64,000 nucleotides of DNA from NCBI RefSeq assembly GCF_003014475.1, contig NZ_PYGJ01000017.1:1-64000 (forward strand), written 5' to 3'. The stretch is from Shimia abyssi. GTDB lineage: Bacteria > Pseudomonadota > Alphaproteobacteria > Rhodobacterales > Rhodobacteraceae. Positions 7,904 to 17,763 of this stretch are shown one piece after another; position 1 is the stretch's first letter; each line of letters starts with the position of its first letter. Below the pieces are notes generated by a model. That model saw nothing but the letters and a program-made list of their open reading frames with translations, was not told the origin of the DNA and did no database searches. Both the position numbers and the translations under genes were made by a program.

Positions 7904-9226
7904 TTACTGTGCGGGCCAAACGCGGTGGTTGTCATCGATCACATAAGTGTGGCTGTGCTCGCGGATTCCATATTGCAGAAGATGAGGGTGATTGTCCGGC
8001 AGATCCGGGTGGCTGTGGCTTAGAATGCGCAATCCCGGTTTCCATAGCCACAGAGCGAGTGCGGTTCCTAGCGTTGCAAGCAATCCCATCGCGCCCAGGG
8101 ACAGCCACAAGCCGCCCCATACGGCCAGGTAGCCAGCGGTGGGGTACGTAACCAACCAGCACGCGTGACTGAGCGCGAACTGTGCCGTGAAGACGGCGGG
8201 GCGATCTTCTGGTTGCGCGGAGCGGCGCAGAAGGCGACCTGATGGGGTGAGAATGGCTGAGTAGAGCATTCCAGACAAGAACCACGCACCTAGGAAGTTT
8301 GTCCATTCCAACGGCCCGGAAATGGCGAGCCAGACTGCTTGAAGCAATGTCATCATCGATAGCAATATGGCAGCACATGTCATGACTGTGCGATCTGGAA
8401 CGCGATCCAACATCCACGGCAAAGCAAATGCTGCGACCATGCTACCAGCGCCGTAAGTGCCCATGGCCAGTGCCAATGCAGTTTCGTCCAATGTGTAGAC
8501 GCCGCGCACAATGATCACTGTGTTGACCAGCACAAACGCGCTGACAGATGCGGCTGCAAGGTTGAAGCCGAGCAGTCCGCGCAGGCGGGGGGTGTTCAGG
8601 TATATCCATATGCCGCGTGTGGCCCGCTCCTTGAAAGTCCGGCCTTGCGACCCTGTGTTTTGCGGGATGGTCGACTTCCAAATTAAACAGGCGGACGCAA
8701 CAAAACCCAATGCTGTGCCAACAAACAATCCGCTGAAACTCATCACCAACAAGAGGATACCGGCCAGAGCGGGGGACAGCAGGTTTTCGAGGTCATAGGC
8801 CAAACGAGACAATGACAGTGCGCGGGTGTATTCGGCTTCGTCTTGGAGGATGTCAGGGATGGCTGATTGGAATGTAGGGGTAAATGTAGCCGAGGCTGTT
8901 TGCAGAACAAAGATCAGTAAGTAAACTTGGCCAACGGTTTCGACAAAAGGCAGGCAAGCTGCGATGCCGACGCGGACTATATCGACGAAGATCAATACAG
9001 TTTTTCGCCGGAATCGTGCGACGACGGCACCCATTATGGGGGCTAGGCCAACATAAGCGACCATTTTGATCGCATACGCGGTACCCAGCACCGCACCGGC
9101 CTGTGGTCCTGCAAGGTCATACGCCAATAGCCCAAGCGCAACCGTCATTAAGCCAGTGCCGATTAGGGCAACGACCTGTGCGCTGAATAGACGTGCGAAA
9201 TCGCGATGTTTCAGAATCGCCCACAT
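7904..9226 (-). CDS. MFS transporter (EntS/MFS_3-type exporter)
   Basis: A 440-residue membrane protein with about 10-12 hydrophobic segments, starting MWAILKHRDFARLFSAQVVA, typical of the MFS_3 group that includes the enterobactin exporter EntS. The A-like motif lies in GAVVARFRRKTVLIFVDIVR between the second and third segments. The C-terminal 40 residues are hydrophilic and histidine-rich (SHSHPDLPDNHPHLLQYG). The start has AGGGTG upstream. Exporters of this type remove siderophores or drugs, but no siderophore genes are nearby and the substrate is unknown. Confidence 0.85.
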   Translation of the reverse strand: MWAILKHRDFARLFSAQVVALIGTGLMTVALGLLAYDLAGPQAGAVLGTAYAIKMVAYVGLAPIMGAVVARFRRKTVLIFVDIVRVGIAACLPFVETVGQVYLLIFVLQTASATFTPTFQSAIPDILQDEAEYTRALSLSRLAYDLENLLSPALAGILLLVMSFSGLFVGTALGFVASACLIWKSTIPQNTGSQGRTFKERATRGIWIYLNTPRLRGLLGFNLAAASVSAFVLVNTVIIVRGVYTLDETALALAMGTYGAGSMVAAFALPWMLDRVPDRTVMTCAAILLSMMTLLQAVWLAISGPLEWTNFLGAWFLSGMLYSAILTPSGRLLRRSAQPEDRPAVFTAQFALSHACWLVTYPTAGYLAVWGGLWLSLGAMGLLATLGTALALWLWKPGLRILSHSHPDLPDNHPHLLQYGIREHSHTYVIDDNHRVWPAQ

Positions 9227-9266
9227 ATGGTCACCCTAGCTCTCAGGGTTTTGCGGGCAAGTGGTG

Positions 9267-10229
9267 TTACGCGGCAAGGCCGGTGGAGCCGAGGCCAAGG
9301 AATTTTTTGCGCCGTGCCGCAACAACCTCTTCTGGGCTCAGTTTTTCCAGATCCTTAAGCATTGCTGCAATCGCCTTGCCAACGGATTGGATCGTCTTCG
9401 CGCTGTCACGATGCGCGCCGCCTTTGGGTTCGTCAATGATCCGATCTGCAACGCCAAGTTTCTTGAGGTCTTGGGCGGTGAGGCGCAAGGCTTCGGCTGC
9501 TTCGCGCATCTTGTCAGAGTCTTTCCAGAGGATCGACGCGCAGCCTTCCGGAGAAATCACCGAGTAGACCGAATGTTCGAGCATTGCGACACGGTTTGCC
9601 GTAGCGAAAGCGACAGCCCCACCGGAACCACCCTCACCGATGACAACCGAAGCCAGCGGTACGCCAATTTGCAGGCACTTTTCCGTGGAGCGGGCAATCG
9701 CTTCAGACTGGCCACGTTCCTCGGCACCCTTGCCGGGATACGCGCCAGGCGTGTCGACGAGTGTGACCACAGGCAGGCCAAACTTGTCGGCCATTTCCAT
9801 CAGGCGGATGGCCTTGCGATAGCCTTCGGGGCGGGCCATGCCGAAATTACGTTCGATCCGGCTTTTGGTGTCGTTGCCCTTTTCATGGCCGATGACCACG
9901 ACGGGCGTATCGTTGAAACGCGCCAATCCGCCCATAACGGCGTGATCGTCAGCAAAGTTGCGATCGCCTGCCAAGGGGGTGTATTCAGTGAACAGCGCCT
10001 TGATGTAATCCTGACAATGAGGTCGCTCGGGGTGACGTGCGACCTGACATTTCCGCCAAGGCGTCAGTTCCTTATAAAGCTCATCCAGCAGTTCTGCGGC
10101 CTTGCGATCAAGGGCCGATGCTTCGTCTGTGACATCCATCTCTTCATTTTGCCGAGCGAGGGCGCGGAGTTCTTCCGCCTTGCCTTCTATTTCTGCCAGC
10201 GGTTTTTCAAAATCGAGATAGTTGGTCAT
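9267..10229 (-). CDS. accA: Acetyl-CoA carboxylase carboxyltransferase subunit alpha
   Basis: A 320-residue protein matching AccA over its full usual length. It begins [20 protein letters not shown] and contains the crotonase-like carboxyltransferase core: [15 protein letters not shown]-like segment, [39 protein letters not shown] and [15 protein letters not shown]. With AccD it transfers carboxyl from biotin to acetyl-CoA to make malonyl-CoA, the first step of fatty acid synthesis, in the cytosol. GGAG lies about 10 bases before the start. It stands alone here, as is common when accA and accD are unlinked. Confidence 0.97.
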   Translation of the reverse strand: MTNYLDFEKPLAEIEGKAEELRALARQNEEMDVTDEASALDRKAAELLDELYKELTPWRKCQVARHPERPHCQDYIKALFTEYTPLAGDRNFADDHAVMGGLARFNDTPVVVIGHEKGNDTKSRIERNFGMARPEGYRKAIRLMEMADKFGLPVVTLVDTPGAYPGKGAEERGQSEAIARSTEKCLQIGVPLASVVIGEGGSGGAVAFATANRVAMLEHSVYSVISPEGCASILWKDSDKMREAAEALRLTAQDLKKLGVADRIIDEPKGGAHRDSAKTIQSVGKAIAAMLKDLEKLSPEEVVAARRKKFLGLGSTGLAA

Positions 10230-10400
10230 GTGGGTCTCCGCACTGCCTTGGGGCCTTCGCTATATGACGTTCGTCGCGCATAAATGCAACGGTGCGTAAA
10301 CCGGACACAGACAGGAAAATGCAGGTTAGCAAGATTTGTGTCGTCAGGTTGTGTCACGCAAAAGCTGCAAACGCCATTTGGCGAGTCGAAAGAGGCAAAA

Positions 10401-11255
10401 ATGCAAAGCTATGAAGACAGGCTGACACGTGTGCTTCGATATATTCACGACAACCCTGCTGGAGATATGTCGCTGGACACATTAGCCGATGTGGCAGCGC
10501 TTTCTCGATTTCACTGGCACCGGGTTTTTTTGGCGATGACAGGCGAAACATGTGCTCAGTTAGTGCGTCGGGTGAGGATGCACAAAGCCGCGGCGATGCT
10601 GCACGATCCAACGGTTTCAGTGTCGGACGTTGCGACAGCGGTTGGCTACGAGAGCCTCAACAGCTTTTCTCGAGCATTTCGTGCGCAATACGACCTCAGC
10701 CCAAAAGCGTTTCGCGAGCAAGGTGGAAGACCCGCCACCCTGCTAGTTCGAAGCATAGGAGAGACGGACATGCAGACTGTAACGATACGGCAAGAACCCG
10801 CGCGGCATTTGGTCGGCGTGGCGCATCAAGGCGCATACACAGAAATTGGCGGCAGTTTCGGGGCGTTTTCAGCAGTGGTGCAATCACGAAATCTGTGGCC
10901 TCAAATTGGCGCGATGATTGGCGTTTTTGATCATGACCCGAACGTAACGCCCGAAGCCGACCTGCGCAGTTTTGCTGGTGGTGAGTGGAAAGGGGACTCC
11001 TGTCCCGATGGGTTGGTAGAGAGGCAGCTTAATGGTGGCCGCACGGCCGTGCTCACGTTTAAGGGGCCCTATGTCGACTTGCACAAGGCCTATGATGCGA
11101 TGTTTGGTACGTGGCTTCCTCAGAGTGGCGAACTGCCGGACGAAACGCCCTGTTTTGAAGTTTATCTAAATGACCCCATGGATGTTGCACCGGCGGAGTT
11201 GTTGACTGAGATTTGCCTGCCGCTTCAGCCAAGATCAGATAAGATGACCGGATAA
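10401..11255 (+). CDS. AraC-family regulator with GyrI-like effector domain
   Basis: A 284-residue protein. Residues 1-110 are the two AraC helix-turn-helix motifs (DTLADVAALSRFHWHRVFLA and VSDVATAVGYESLNSFSRAF). The C-terminal half is a GyrI-like/SOUL-type small-molecule binding domain (TVTIRQEPARHLVGVAHQGA, then CFEVYLNDPMDVAPAELLTE). This is the Rob/BmrR-like layout used by regulators of drug and stress responses. The ATG at 10401 is chosen because AraC domains of this class start MxSYEDRL and an AGAGG box precedes it; an in-frame start at 10284 adds 39 unlikely residues. The 3' end overlaps the convergent LysE gene by 31 bases. Confidence 0.88.
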   Translation: MQSYEDRLTRVLRYIHDNPAGDMSLDTLADVAALSRFHWHRVFLAMTGETCAQLVRRVRMHKAAAMLHDPTVSVSDVATAVGYESLNSFSRAFRAQYDLSPKAFREQGGRPATLLVRSIGETDMQTVTIRQEPARHLVGVAHQGAYTEIGGSFGAFSAVVQSRNLWPQIGAMIGVFDHDPNVTPEADLRSFAGGEWKGDSCPDGLVERQLNGGRTAVLTFKGPYVDLHKAYDAMFGTWLPQSGELPDETPCFEVYLNDPMDVAPAELLTEICLPLQPRSDKMTG

Positions 11256-11827
11256 AGCGACGCGACCAAGAGCGCGGCCATAGTCCAGTTGAAAGCGGTC
11301 AATCGTGCCTGAGAGGTCAGCAGCTTGCGCATTTGCTGGCCAAGCACGGTCCAACTGCTCACACATGGCAAGTTGATGGCGCCAAATACGACTGCAACAA
11401 GCACGATCCCACCCCAGTTACGATCGTTTGCATAAAGTGTGATTGCAGCCAGCGCCATTGACCAAGCCTTTGGATTTACCCATTGAAACAGTGCTGCTTG
11501 CAAGAAAGTTAGCGGATTCGCGCCAGACGATTCATCACTGGGTGCGCCGGCGTTGGCGATCTTCCAAGAGAGCCATAACAAGTAAATGATCGAAGCGACT
11601 TTTAAGATTTCATACGATATGGGAGCCATATCGAAAGCTTGCATCAATCCGATGCCAACCAACAGAATCATAAAAACAAATCCCGTGCCGATCCCCATCA
11701 TGTGCGGGATGCTGCGGACGAAACCGAAGTTGGCGCCGGAGGACATTAGCATAAGATTGTTTGGGCCCGGCGTGATCGACGTTACAAAGGCATACATCGC
11801 AAGCGCCGCTATCGTGTCTATGTTCAT
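11225..11827 (-). CDS. LysE-family amino acid exporter
   Basis: A 200-residue membrane protein with six hydrophobic segments. The family signature TSITPGPNNLMLMSSGANFG is near the N-terminus, followed by the second segment GIGTGFVFMILLVGIGLMQA. LysE/RhtB proteins export amino acids or their analogues by proton antiport. The ribosome binding site is weak. Convergent overlap with the AraC/GyrI-like gene may mean mutual interference of the two transcripts. The substrate cannot be predicted. Confidence 0.9.
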   Translation of the reverse strand: MNIDTIAALAMYAFVTSITPGPNNLMLMSSGANFGFVRSIPHMMGIGTGFVFMILLVGIGLMQAFDMAPISYEILKVASIIYLLWLSWKIANAGAPSDESSGANPLTFLQAALFQWVNPKAWSMALAAITLYANDRNWGGIVLVAVVFGAINLPCVSSWTVLGQQMRKLLTSQARLTAFNWTMAALLVASLYPVILSDLG

Positions 11828-12146
11828 TTTCTAAAATTGGTCTGACTTTCTCGGAATTGAAAATGAAAATTCGTGACAGTTGCCATCGCGAAAACTGATG
11901 GCCGCGAATTATGACCATGCCTGCCGCGAAACTCATGTGTACAAACTGCCCGAGACCAGACGACCGCGAACTCACGCGGCCGCGGAATTGAGTGCTAGAT
12001 GAAGTATCGATGACTTCTTGACCGCGCAGAATACTAAAAGCAAAACAACGATGCAGGAAGCTGAAGAAACACGGTTTGTCGCGCGCCCGAAAGAGCAACC
12101 TTGCTCAATCAAAATATGTGATTTACGACTTTAACCACTATAGACC
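11828..12146. other. Intergenic region before tRNA-Arg
   Basis: About 320 bases holding the promoter of the LysE gene on the left and the promoter of tRNA-Arg on the right. No gene was recognised. Two minus-strand frames that cross it (11610-12098 and 12109-12351) are out of register with LysE or antisense to the tRNA and are not called. Confidence 0.4.
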
Positions 12147-12223
12147 GGCCCCGTGGCTCAACTGGATAGAGCAGCCCCCTCCTAAGGGGCAGGTTGCAGG
12201 TTCGAATCCTGCCGGGGTCGCCA
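12147..12223 (+). tRNA. tRNA-Arg (anticodon CCT), island integration site
   Basis: The acceptor stem pairs GGCCCCG with CGGGGTC (one G-T pair). The anticodon stem pairs GCCCC with GGGGC around CTCCTAA, giving anticodon CCT. The T arm is GCAGG-TTCGAAT-CCTGC. The discriminator is G and CCA is encoded. The last 45 bases are repeated at 18912-18956, which marks this gene as the attachment site of an integrated element. Confidence 0.95.
12179..12223 (+). repeat. attL: 3' end of tRNA-Arg
   Basis: The 45 bases from the anticodon loop to CCA begin CTCCTAAGGGGCAGG and match 18912-18956 except for one base in the T loop (T at 12207, C at 18940). Tyrosine integrases commonly recombine at exactly this part of tRNA genes, so that the insertion rebuilds the tRNA. 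Confidence 0.85.
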
Positions 12224-12419
12224 CTAAATAACTGATATTGTTGGTGTTTTATTGCTGTTTTCAGCCGTATTGATTGTGCCGTGGTGCCAAGTTGTTGCGG
12301 CTCAGTATTAGCACAGGTTTTTAACCTAAATAGAATCAATAACTTAGCCAACAGAGACTCCTGCGCTTAACACAGAAAAAGCACGGCCCTGCTCGTGCTT
12401 GGTTGGATGGTGAGCACAA

Positions 12420-12908
12420 ATGGTGAAACGCGGACGCAAACGGAAAGACGGCTACACACTGTATCGGCGTTCCGACAATGGCAGCTTTGCCATGCGGATC
12501 TCACTGCCGGGTCATTTGCAGTTTCGGTTTGGGCTCGGCACATTTGATGAAACTGAGGCTAAGGCCTTGGCTGATGAGAAGTTTCTGGAAACCAAAATCC
12601 TCGCCAAGAACGAGCTGCTTCCGGGTGTCGCCAGCTTTGATGTTCTGGCCGGTGCCTTCTTGCAGGTCATGGCAACGAAGGCTGAAAACGACCCGAGCAG
12701 GCTTAAGGGGTATCGGTATTCCAAAGGCGTTGTGGAACGATATCTCGTGCGCTTCTTTGGTCGCGCACCCGTGACGGTAATCCAGCACAAACAGCTGATG
12801 GAATACTTGGACTGGCGTTCGACCTATTGGACCGAAGGTCCGGGTGTTGGTGAGAAATGGATATACTATCAACGCGCAGGTATCTCGGTTGTTTCTGCAG
12901 GTGCATGA
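12420..12908 (+). pseudogene. Tyrosine integrase, N-terminal remnant
   Basis: The first 150 or so residues of a phage-type integrase remain: a basic AP2-like arm-binding start (MVKRGRKRKDGYTLYRRSDN), then a SAM-like core-binding domain (FDVLAGAFLQVMATKAENDP). The similarity to integrases ends after EKWIYYQRAG, and the frame stops nine codons later. The catalytic domain with the Arg-His-Arg-Tyr residues is missing from the following 200 bases. The gene starts 197 bases after tRNA-Arg and reads away from it, the usual place for the integrase of a tRNA-borne island. A deletion or rearrangement must have removed the 3' half. Confidence 0.75.
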
Positions 12909-13112
12909 TGAGCATCGGCGAAAGCTGTTGGAACGAGGCGAGAATTAGGTTTTTGTACCGAACTGATTTTATTAGGACCATTCCAAAATTTGTGTGCGTG
13001 CGGCAGTGGCTACTCCAAGCAGCCATTCATTCAAGTTTTAGCTAAGGGCCGATTCGAGCACGAGTTGTTTTGTGCAGCAAAGTGAGCAATCAAAAGGAAC
13101 CAGCACCGTGAT

Positions 13113-14684
13113 TCAAGCACGGTATGCGGGGAGTGGTGCCCGGTCTTGCAGATCAATCAATCTGCGCAACATTGTCTCCGACATGGTGGCCGAGAGATCT
13201 GCGAATTTTGTGTTGCCGTATAGGTTAACGGTCTCTTCTGGATCGCTTTCCAAATCATAGAGCTCGTGCCAATCCTCGCCCTGACGCAACGACATCCGAT
13301 ACCTGTCTGTCACGACCGTACGTACCCTTTGCGGGCGATCAAAGCCGGTCATGGTGCGCTGGCTGTCTTCCTCCACGATAATGGCTTCCGGCGGCTCCGT
13401 GGAAAACAGATCGCGGCCCTGGATACCGTTAAAGGGCTGTATTCCAGCCCGAGCGAGTATAGTTGCAGCAATGTCGATGGACGAGCCCAAACCATGATCG
13501 AGCGCTCGATCTTCCGGAGCTATTGGGTCATTCCAGATAAACGGCACGCGGATGATCCCCTGATAGTGCAACAACAGCTTCAGCATAAGGCCGTGATCCC
13601 CCATGTAGTCTCCGTGATCTGAGGTGAAGATAACCACTGTGTTGTCCGTGAGTCCCAAGCTTTCCAACCGCTTCAGAACCCGCCCGATGGCGTCGTCGAT
13701 CATTGTGATCATGCCATAGGTAAGTGCGATGATAGCGCGAGCTTCGTCCTGGGTCACGGCAAAGGGGTTCTGATTGTCGCGTGGATCGGTGCCTTTCTCC
13801 ATGGCCTCCTTCATGGCCTTGATCGGCGGCAAGTCACCTTGGCTGAAGGATGCAGGCAGCGTCATGTCGGCGGGATCATACATATCCCAATAGCGGCCCG
13901 GCGGTGTGAACGGGTGGTGCGGATCCGGGAACGACATTTGCAGGAAGAATGGTTCGTCCTGGTCTGCCTGTTCAGCAAGCCACGCCTCTGACCGATCAGC
14001 TATCCAGGAGGTGGAATAAAGCTCTTCCGGAACAGCGGTCTTCCATGCCTGCGGTGCGTTAATATTGCCGTCCGGTAGCGCATTTTCAGGCCCGACCAAG
14101 GTGTTGAAATCAGGATGCTGGTAACGGGCCCACAAAAGATAGTCACCCGATGCCTGATCACCGTGGTCCGCACAGACCTCGACATGGTTGAAACCATAGA
14201 ACTCACCGTATGTCCGTTCGGCCAGAGGCGTGTCCCAATTTGGGGCAACCTCCAGATCATAATCCGATGAATGGCGGTTGTTTTTGTAGGCGTCGCGCAG
14301 GTGGGCCGAAGGGGCAGTCAGGCCTTCCTTAGCCTCGAACTGGTTTGTTGCAGGCAGGCCGGTAAAGCTCTGGAGGTGCGATTTTCCGACTAGTCCGGTG
14401 TTGTAACCGGCGTCGCGCAACAATTCGACAAAGGTGGTGTGATCCTTCGACAACGGGATGCCGTTGTGTCGCGCACCGTGCGCCGAACTCATTCGTCCGG
14501 TCATGATCGACGCCCGGTTGGGCATACAAATCGGGTTGGCTACATAGAACTTGTCCCACCGGGTGCCGCCTGCTGCGATCCCGTCAATGTTGGGTGTCTG
14601 TACAACCCTGTTGCCGTAACAGCCAAGGTGATCTGCCCGGTGTTGATCGGTGATGATAAACAGGAAGTTTGGTCTTTTGGTCAT
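13113..14684 (-). CDS. Cytosolic sulfatase (formylglycine type)
   Basis: A 523-residue protein of the alkaline phosphatase/sulfatase superfamily. The formylglycine motif is C-M-P-N-R with Cys53, in NPICMPNRASIMTGR. Metal-binding residues include Asp13 and Gln14 (FIITDQHRAD), and FTSDHGDYMGDHG carries the later Asp-His pair. No signal peptide is present, so the enzyme should act in the cytosol on an imported sulfate (or phosphate) ester. Its ATG overlaps the stop of the TRAP permease gene by four bases (ATGA), so uptake and hydrolysis are translationally coupled. An in-frame start at 14915 would add 77 unrelated residues overlapping the permease. The C-terminal half has normal sulfatase length. 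The substrate is unknown; iduronate-, choline- or aryl-type esters cannot be told apart by eye. Confidence 0.9.
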   Translation of the reverse strand: MTKRPNFLFIITDQHRADHLGCYGNRVVQTPNIDGIAAGGTRWDKFYVANPICMPNRASIMTGRMSSAHGARHNGIPLSKDHTTFVELLRDAGYNTGLVGKSHLQSFTGLPATNQFEAKEGLTAPSAHLRDAYKNNRHSSDYDLEVAPNWDTPLAERTYGEFYGFNHVEVCADHGDQASGDYLLWARYQHPDFNTLVGPENALPDGNINAPQAWKTAVPEELYSTSWIADRSEAWLAEQADQDEPFFLQMSFPDPHHPFTPPGRYWDMYDPADMTLPASFSQGDLPPIKAMKEAMEKGTDPRDNQNPFAVTQDEARAIIALTYGMITMIDDAIGRVLKRLESLGLTDNTVVIFTSDHGDYMGDHGLMLKLLLHYQGIIRVPFIWNDPIAPEDRALDHGLGSSIDIAATILARAGIQPFNGIQGRDLFSTEPPEAIIVEEDSQRTMTGFDRPQRVRTVVTDRYRMSLRQGEDWHELYDLESDPEETVNLYGNTKFADLSATMSETMLRRLIDLQDRAPLPAYRA

Positions 14685-16597
14685 TGTGTCGCCTTGGAAG
14701 TTGGCGCCAAAGCTCGGCCTGCGCGGACATCGTATGCGATGAGCGCAAGGCCAAGCCCTACGGCAGGCAGGTGAAACATAGGATCGGTGGCCAGACAGGT
14801 GAACGCGGTCACAAAGCGGATCACGATCTCGGGCACAGTCAGCTTGCGCCGATCGAACCCTGACAAGGCCGATGAGAACAACCAGATACAGAAACAGGTT
14901 CTGGCCACGATCCAAAGGAAGGGTATCAAGCTGAACTCTTCCACAATCAGGATCGTCGGATAGAAGGCAAAGACAAACGGGATGATGAATTTTGCCATGC
15001 CCAGCCGGAATGACATGAAGGCCGTCATCAAAGGGTTCGCTCGGGCGATGGGTGCGGCCGCGTAAGCCGCGATAGCCACCGGTGGGGTCAGCGACGAGGC
15101 AACGCCGTAGTAGAACACAAACATATGTGCGGTCAGCATCGAGACACCCAAGGCTTGGATCGCTGGTCCCATCACGAGGATGATGATGAGGTAGGCTGGC
15201 AAGGTTGGCATACCCATGCCGAGTATCAGAGCGCCAGCCATGGCAACTGCCAGTGCCGAGAACAGGCTCTCACCTCGGATCGACGCAATGACATTGGCCA
15301 GTTTCAGACCCAATCCGGTTGAGTCCAGAGATCCGACGAGGATGCCGATGGCAGCAATGGCGATCAGCAGGGTCGCACCGGATTCCGCGCCTTTTAGGAA
15401 AGACTTCCACACGCGGCCCGGATCGTTGCGCACCTCGGGGTTGATCACGGAAAGCGCCACAAGAACGACAACTGCATAGAACCCGGCAGCAGAAGTGGAT
15501 AGGCCGAGGAGCAAGGAGCCGATCACCACAATGATGGGCCCGGCAAACAGTACCGAATTGATTAGGTCTGTCCGGGCGATTTGGTCATCAACCGTCATTT
15601 CCTGAACTTCGATACCCTGACGGCGGGCCTCAACCGTTACAGCCGAGAACAGGCTGAAATAGTAGAAAAGCGCAGGGAACAAAGCCGCAATGATAATGTT
15701 GAGATAACCGACACCGGTTAAATCGGCCATCACCAGCGCTGCTGCGCCCATGATGGGAGGCATGATCTGACCACCGGATGAAGCTGTCGCCTCGATCCCA
15801 GCGGCGAATGTCGGAGAGAAGCCGCGCTTCTTGATCATCGGGATGGTAAATGTGCCGGTACCAACGATATTGGCCACGGTCGAGCCCGACATGGTTCCGA
15901 ACATCGAGGATGCCAGAATGGCGGCATGGGCCGGTCCGCCCCGGGTACGGCGTGTCGCGAGGAAGGCAAATTTCAACAGAGTGTCGCCTGCTCCGGTGCC
16001 TTCCAGCAGGACGCCGAAAATGATGAAGATGAACACGGTACTCAGCACGATATTGGTAATCGAGCCGAACACGCCCTTGTTTGTGTTGTACCAAAGTGCT
16101 TCGGCAACTTCCTTCAGTGAGAACCCAGAGTGAGCCAGAATGCCCGGCAGGTCTTGTCCGAAAAGCAGGTAGACAACACCAAATGTCCCGACCAAAAACA
16201 AGCCCCACCCCCACAAACGGCGGCACAGTTCGAGAAAGACCACCAGACCAGCCAGCGCGGGCCATGCATCTTTGGTGGCAACATCATAAAGCGCTGTTTC
16301 CATTTCGGTCTGAACAAAGTGAAAAGACCAGATCGACCATAAGCCGACCAAAATCAGCGCGAAATCAACAGCGAGCGTCAAAGGCCTCGCACTGCCATGA
16401 TCACTCCGCCGTCGCTGCGAGGCCGACACGGCGACAATCAAAGCCAATGCAAATCCAGCTGCCCGATGCAATTTAGGGTCGATAAGGCCGACGCCTGAAC
16501 TGTAGAGCGTAATCAGACCCAGTGCGAGGCAGGCAACAGCGGCGGCCATTGCAAACAGGCGGGTCGTGACGTTGGCTGTAGGGGCCGCGTCCGTCAT
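14681..16597 (-). CDS. TRAP transporter permease, fused 4TM/12TM type
   Basis: A 638-residue inner-membrane protein. The N-terminal third contains four to five hydrophobic segments equivalent to the small DctQ subunit. The rest matches the large DctM subunit, with ASSMFGTMSGSTVANIVGTG and ATASSGGQIMPPIMGAAALV as family signatures. Fused permeases of this kind work with TAXI-type binding proteins and drive uptake of organic acids with sodium. It is followed by the sulfatase with an ATGA overlap and preceded by the TAXI gene 69 bases upstream, all one operon. Confidence 0.92.
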   Translation of the reverse strand: MTDAAPTANVTTRLFAMAAAVACLALGLITLYSSGVGLIDPKLHRAAGFALALIVAVSASQRRRSDHGSARPLTLAVDFALILVGLWSIWSFHFVQTEMETALYDVATKDAWPALAGLVVFLELCRRLWGWGLFLVGTFGVVYLLFGQDLPGILAHSGFSLKEVAEALWYNTNKGVFGSITNIVLSTVFIFIIFGVLLEGTGAGDTLLKFAFLATRRTRGGPAHAAILASSMFGTMSGSTVANIVGTGTFTIPMIKKRGFSPTFAAGIEATASSGGQIMPPIMGAAALVMADLTGVGYLNIIIAALFPALFYYFSLFSAVTVEARRQGIEVQEMTVDDQIARTDLINSVLFAGPIIVVIGSLLLGLSTSAAGFYAVVVLVALSVINPEVRNDPGRVWKSFLKGAESGATLLIAIAAIGILVGSLDSTGLGLKLANVIASIRGESLFSALAVAMAGALILGMGMPTLPAYLIIILVMGPAIQALGVSMLTAHMFVFYYGVASSLTPPVAIAAYAAAPIARANPLMTAFMSFRLGMAKFIIPFVFAFYPTILIVEEFSLIPFLWIVARTCFCIWLFSSALSGFDRRKLTVPEIVIRFVTAFTCLATDPMFHLPAVGLGLALIAYDVRAGRALAPTSKATQ

Positions 16598-16666
16598 GGC
16601 GTGTCGCTTTCAAAATATGTTGGGACATTGCCGAGCAGCGGATGCCGCCCGGCCATTTACCAGCGC

Positions 16667-17674
16667 TCAGGGGCGCAGTTCATCCGGAACCGAGAAGCCC
16701 GCTTCGTCATAGTAACGCAAGGCGCCGGGGTGCAGTGGAACGTTCACCGAGGTGAAGGCGCTCTCTTTGGTGACCTCTTTCAAGAAGAAGGCGGTTGCAT
16801 GAACCTCATCCAGGTTCTCCCAAAAGGCTTTGGTCGCGCTGTAGACCACGTCATCGGAGACACCGGCATGGGTGCCAACGAACTGGGTAAAGCCAAGCGC
16901 CGTGATTTCGCCTGCTGTCAGCTGACCCTTGTAGACGTCACCGTCAAATTGCAGCATGCCGCGACCCGGGCGCCCGAACAGAGCTTTCATTTCGTCACTG
17001 GAAGTTTTGTCCTGCGGGATCGAGAGAACACGGAATTCACCTGAAAGGCCGAACCGTTCGATATTGGCCGATCCAATCTCGGCAGGGCGGACCATCATAT
17101 CGATCTTGCCATCTGCCAGAGCCGCGTAACCTTCTCCCCAGCTCAGGCGTACTGCCTTGTAATCTTCGCCTGCCACATAACCCGTGATGATCTTAATGAG
17201 CGCCTCGGAGGTGGCCGAGGCTGAGCCAGCAGGCGGGCCAGTGAACACGGTTTTGCCTTTGAGATCTTTCCAACTCTCAATACCAGACCCGGCCAGCGTC
17301 ACCGGGTGGTAAGCGCCGGCCTTGAAACCGAGAATGGCACGAATGTTCTTCGAAAGCTCGCCCGCACCTTCGACGTTCACATACATCCTCTTTTGACCTG
17401 CCATCAGGTTCACCAACGAAGGCACGGTCGAGAAAAAGTCGATATCGCCCTTGGCACCCTTGAGCATCGATTTTGTCAAAGTCTGTCCGGCGTTCACCTG
17501 AATTTCGACATCTGCCTTACCGGCCTGATTGGCGAAGGCGACAAACATGGTGTGAACCGGATCACCCACACCTGCGGTTTCGCCTTTGAAGATTTCCGCG
17601 GACCCTGCGCTGGGCAGTGTCAGAGCAAGTGTTGCGGCCAGAACCGTTCGGCCCAGTGATTTGAAATGAAACAT
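16667..17674 (-). CDS. TAXI-family TRAP solute-binding protein
   Basis: A 335-residue periplasmic protein with a clear signal peptide (MFHFKSLGRTVLAATLALTL, cleaved after SAGSA). The TAXI fold is shown by LKGKTVFTGPPAGSASATSE and by SWGEGYAALADGKIDMMVRP. It captures the substrate for the fused TRAP permease encoded downstream. Known TAXI substrates are few. Here the linked cytosolic sulfatase suggests that a sulfated or sulfonated organic anion is taken up, which is an inference. GGAGG lies upstream of the ATG. Confidence 0.92.
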   Translation of the reverse strand: MFHFKSLGRTVLAATLALTLPSAGSAEIFKGETAGVGDPVHTMFVAFANQAGKADVEIQVNAGQTLTKSMLKGAKGDIDFFSTVPSLVNLMAGQKRMYVNVEGAGELSKNIRAILGFKAGAYHPVTLAGSGIESWKDLKGKTVFTGPPAGSASATSEALIKIITGYVAGEDYKAVRLSWGEGYAALADGKIDMMVRPAEIGSANIERFGLSGEFRVLSIPQDKTSSDEMKALFGRPGRGMLQFDGDVYKGQLTAGEITALGFTQFVGTHAGVSDDVVYSATKAFWENLDEVHATAFFLKEVTKESAFTSVNVPLHPGALRYYDEAGFSVPDELRP

Positions 17675-17716
17675 GGTGTCCTCCCATTGACGTTCCTGTC
17701 ACGCTAGCATTTTCAA

Positions 17717-17734
17717 TTGATATGGAATAATCAA
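17717..17734. promoter_or_regulatory. Inverted repeat between the TAXI and LysR genes
   Basis: TTGAT, eight bases, ATCAA lies in the 89-base space between the divergent TAXI and LysR genes. LysR proteins bind interrupted palindromes with a T-N11-A core in such positions. It would let the LysR protein control both the uptake/sulfatase operon and its own gene. Confidence 0.45.
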
Positions 17735-17763
17735 ACTTTTACCCCTATACATACCAGATAGAT

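Noticed and set aside
9261-10283. 340-codon open frame antisense to accA
   Set aside because: It is a by-product of the GC-rich codon usage of accA; its translation has no family features, while AccA is unmistakable.
15630-16265. 211-codon frame on the same strand as the fused TRAP permease, in another phase
   Set aside because: Lies wholly inside the permease coding sequence with no independent evidence.
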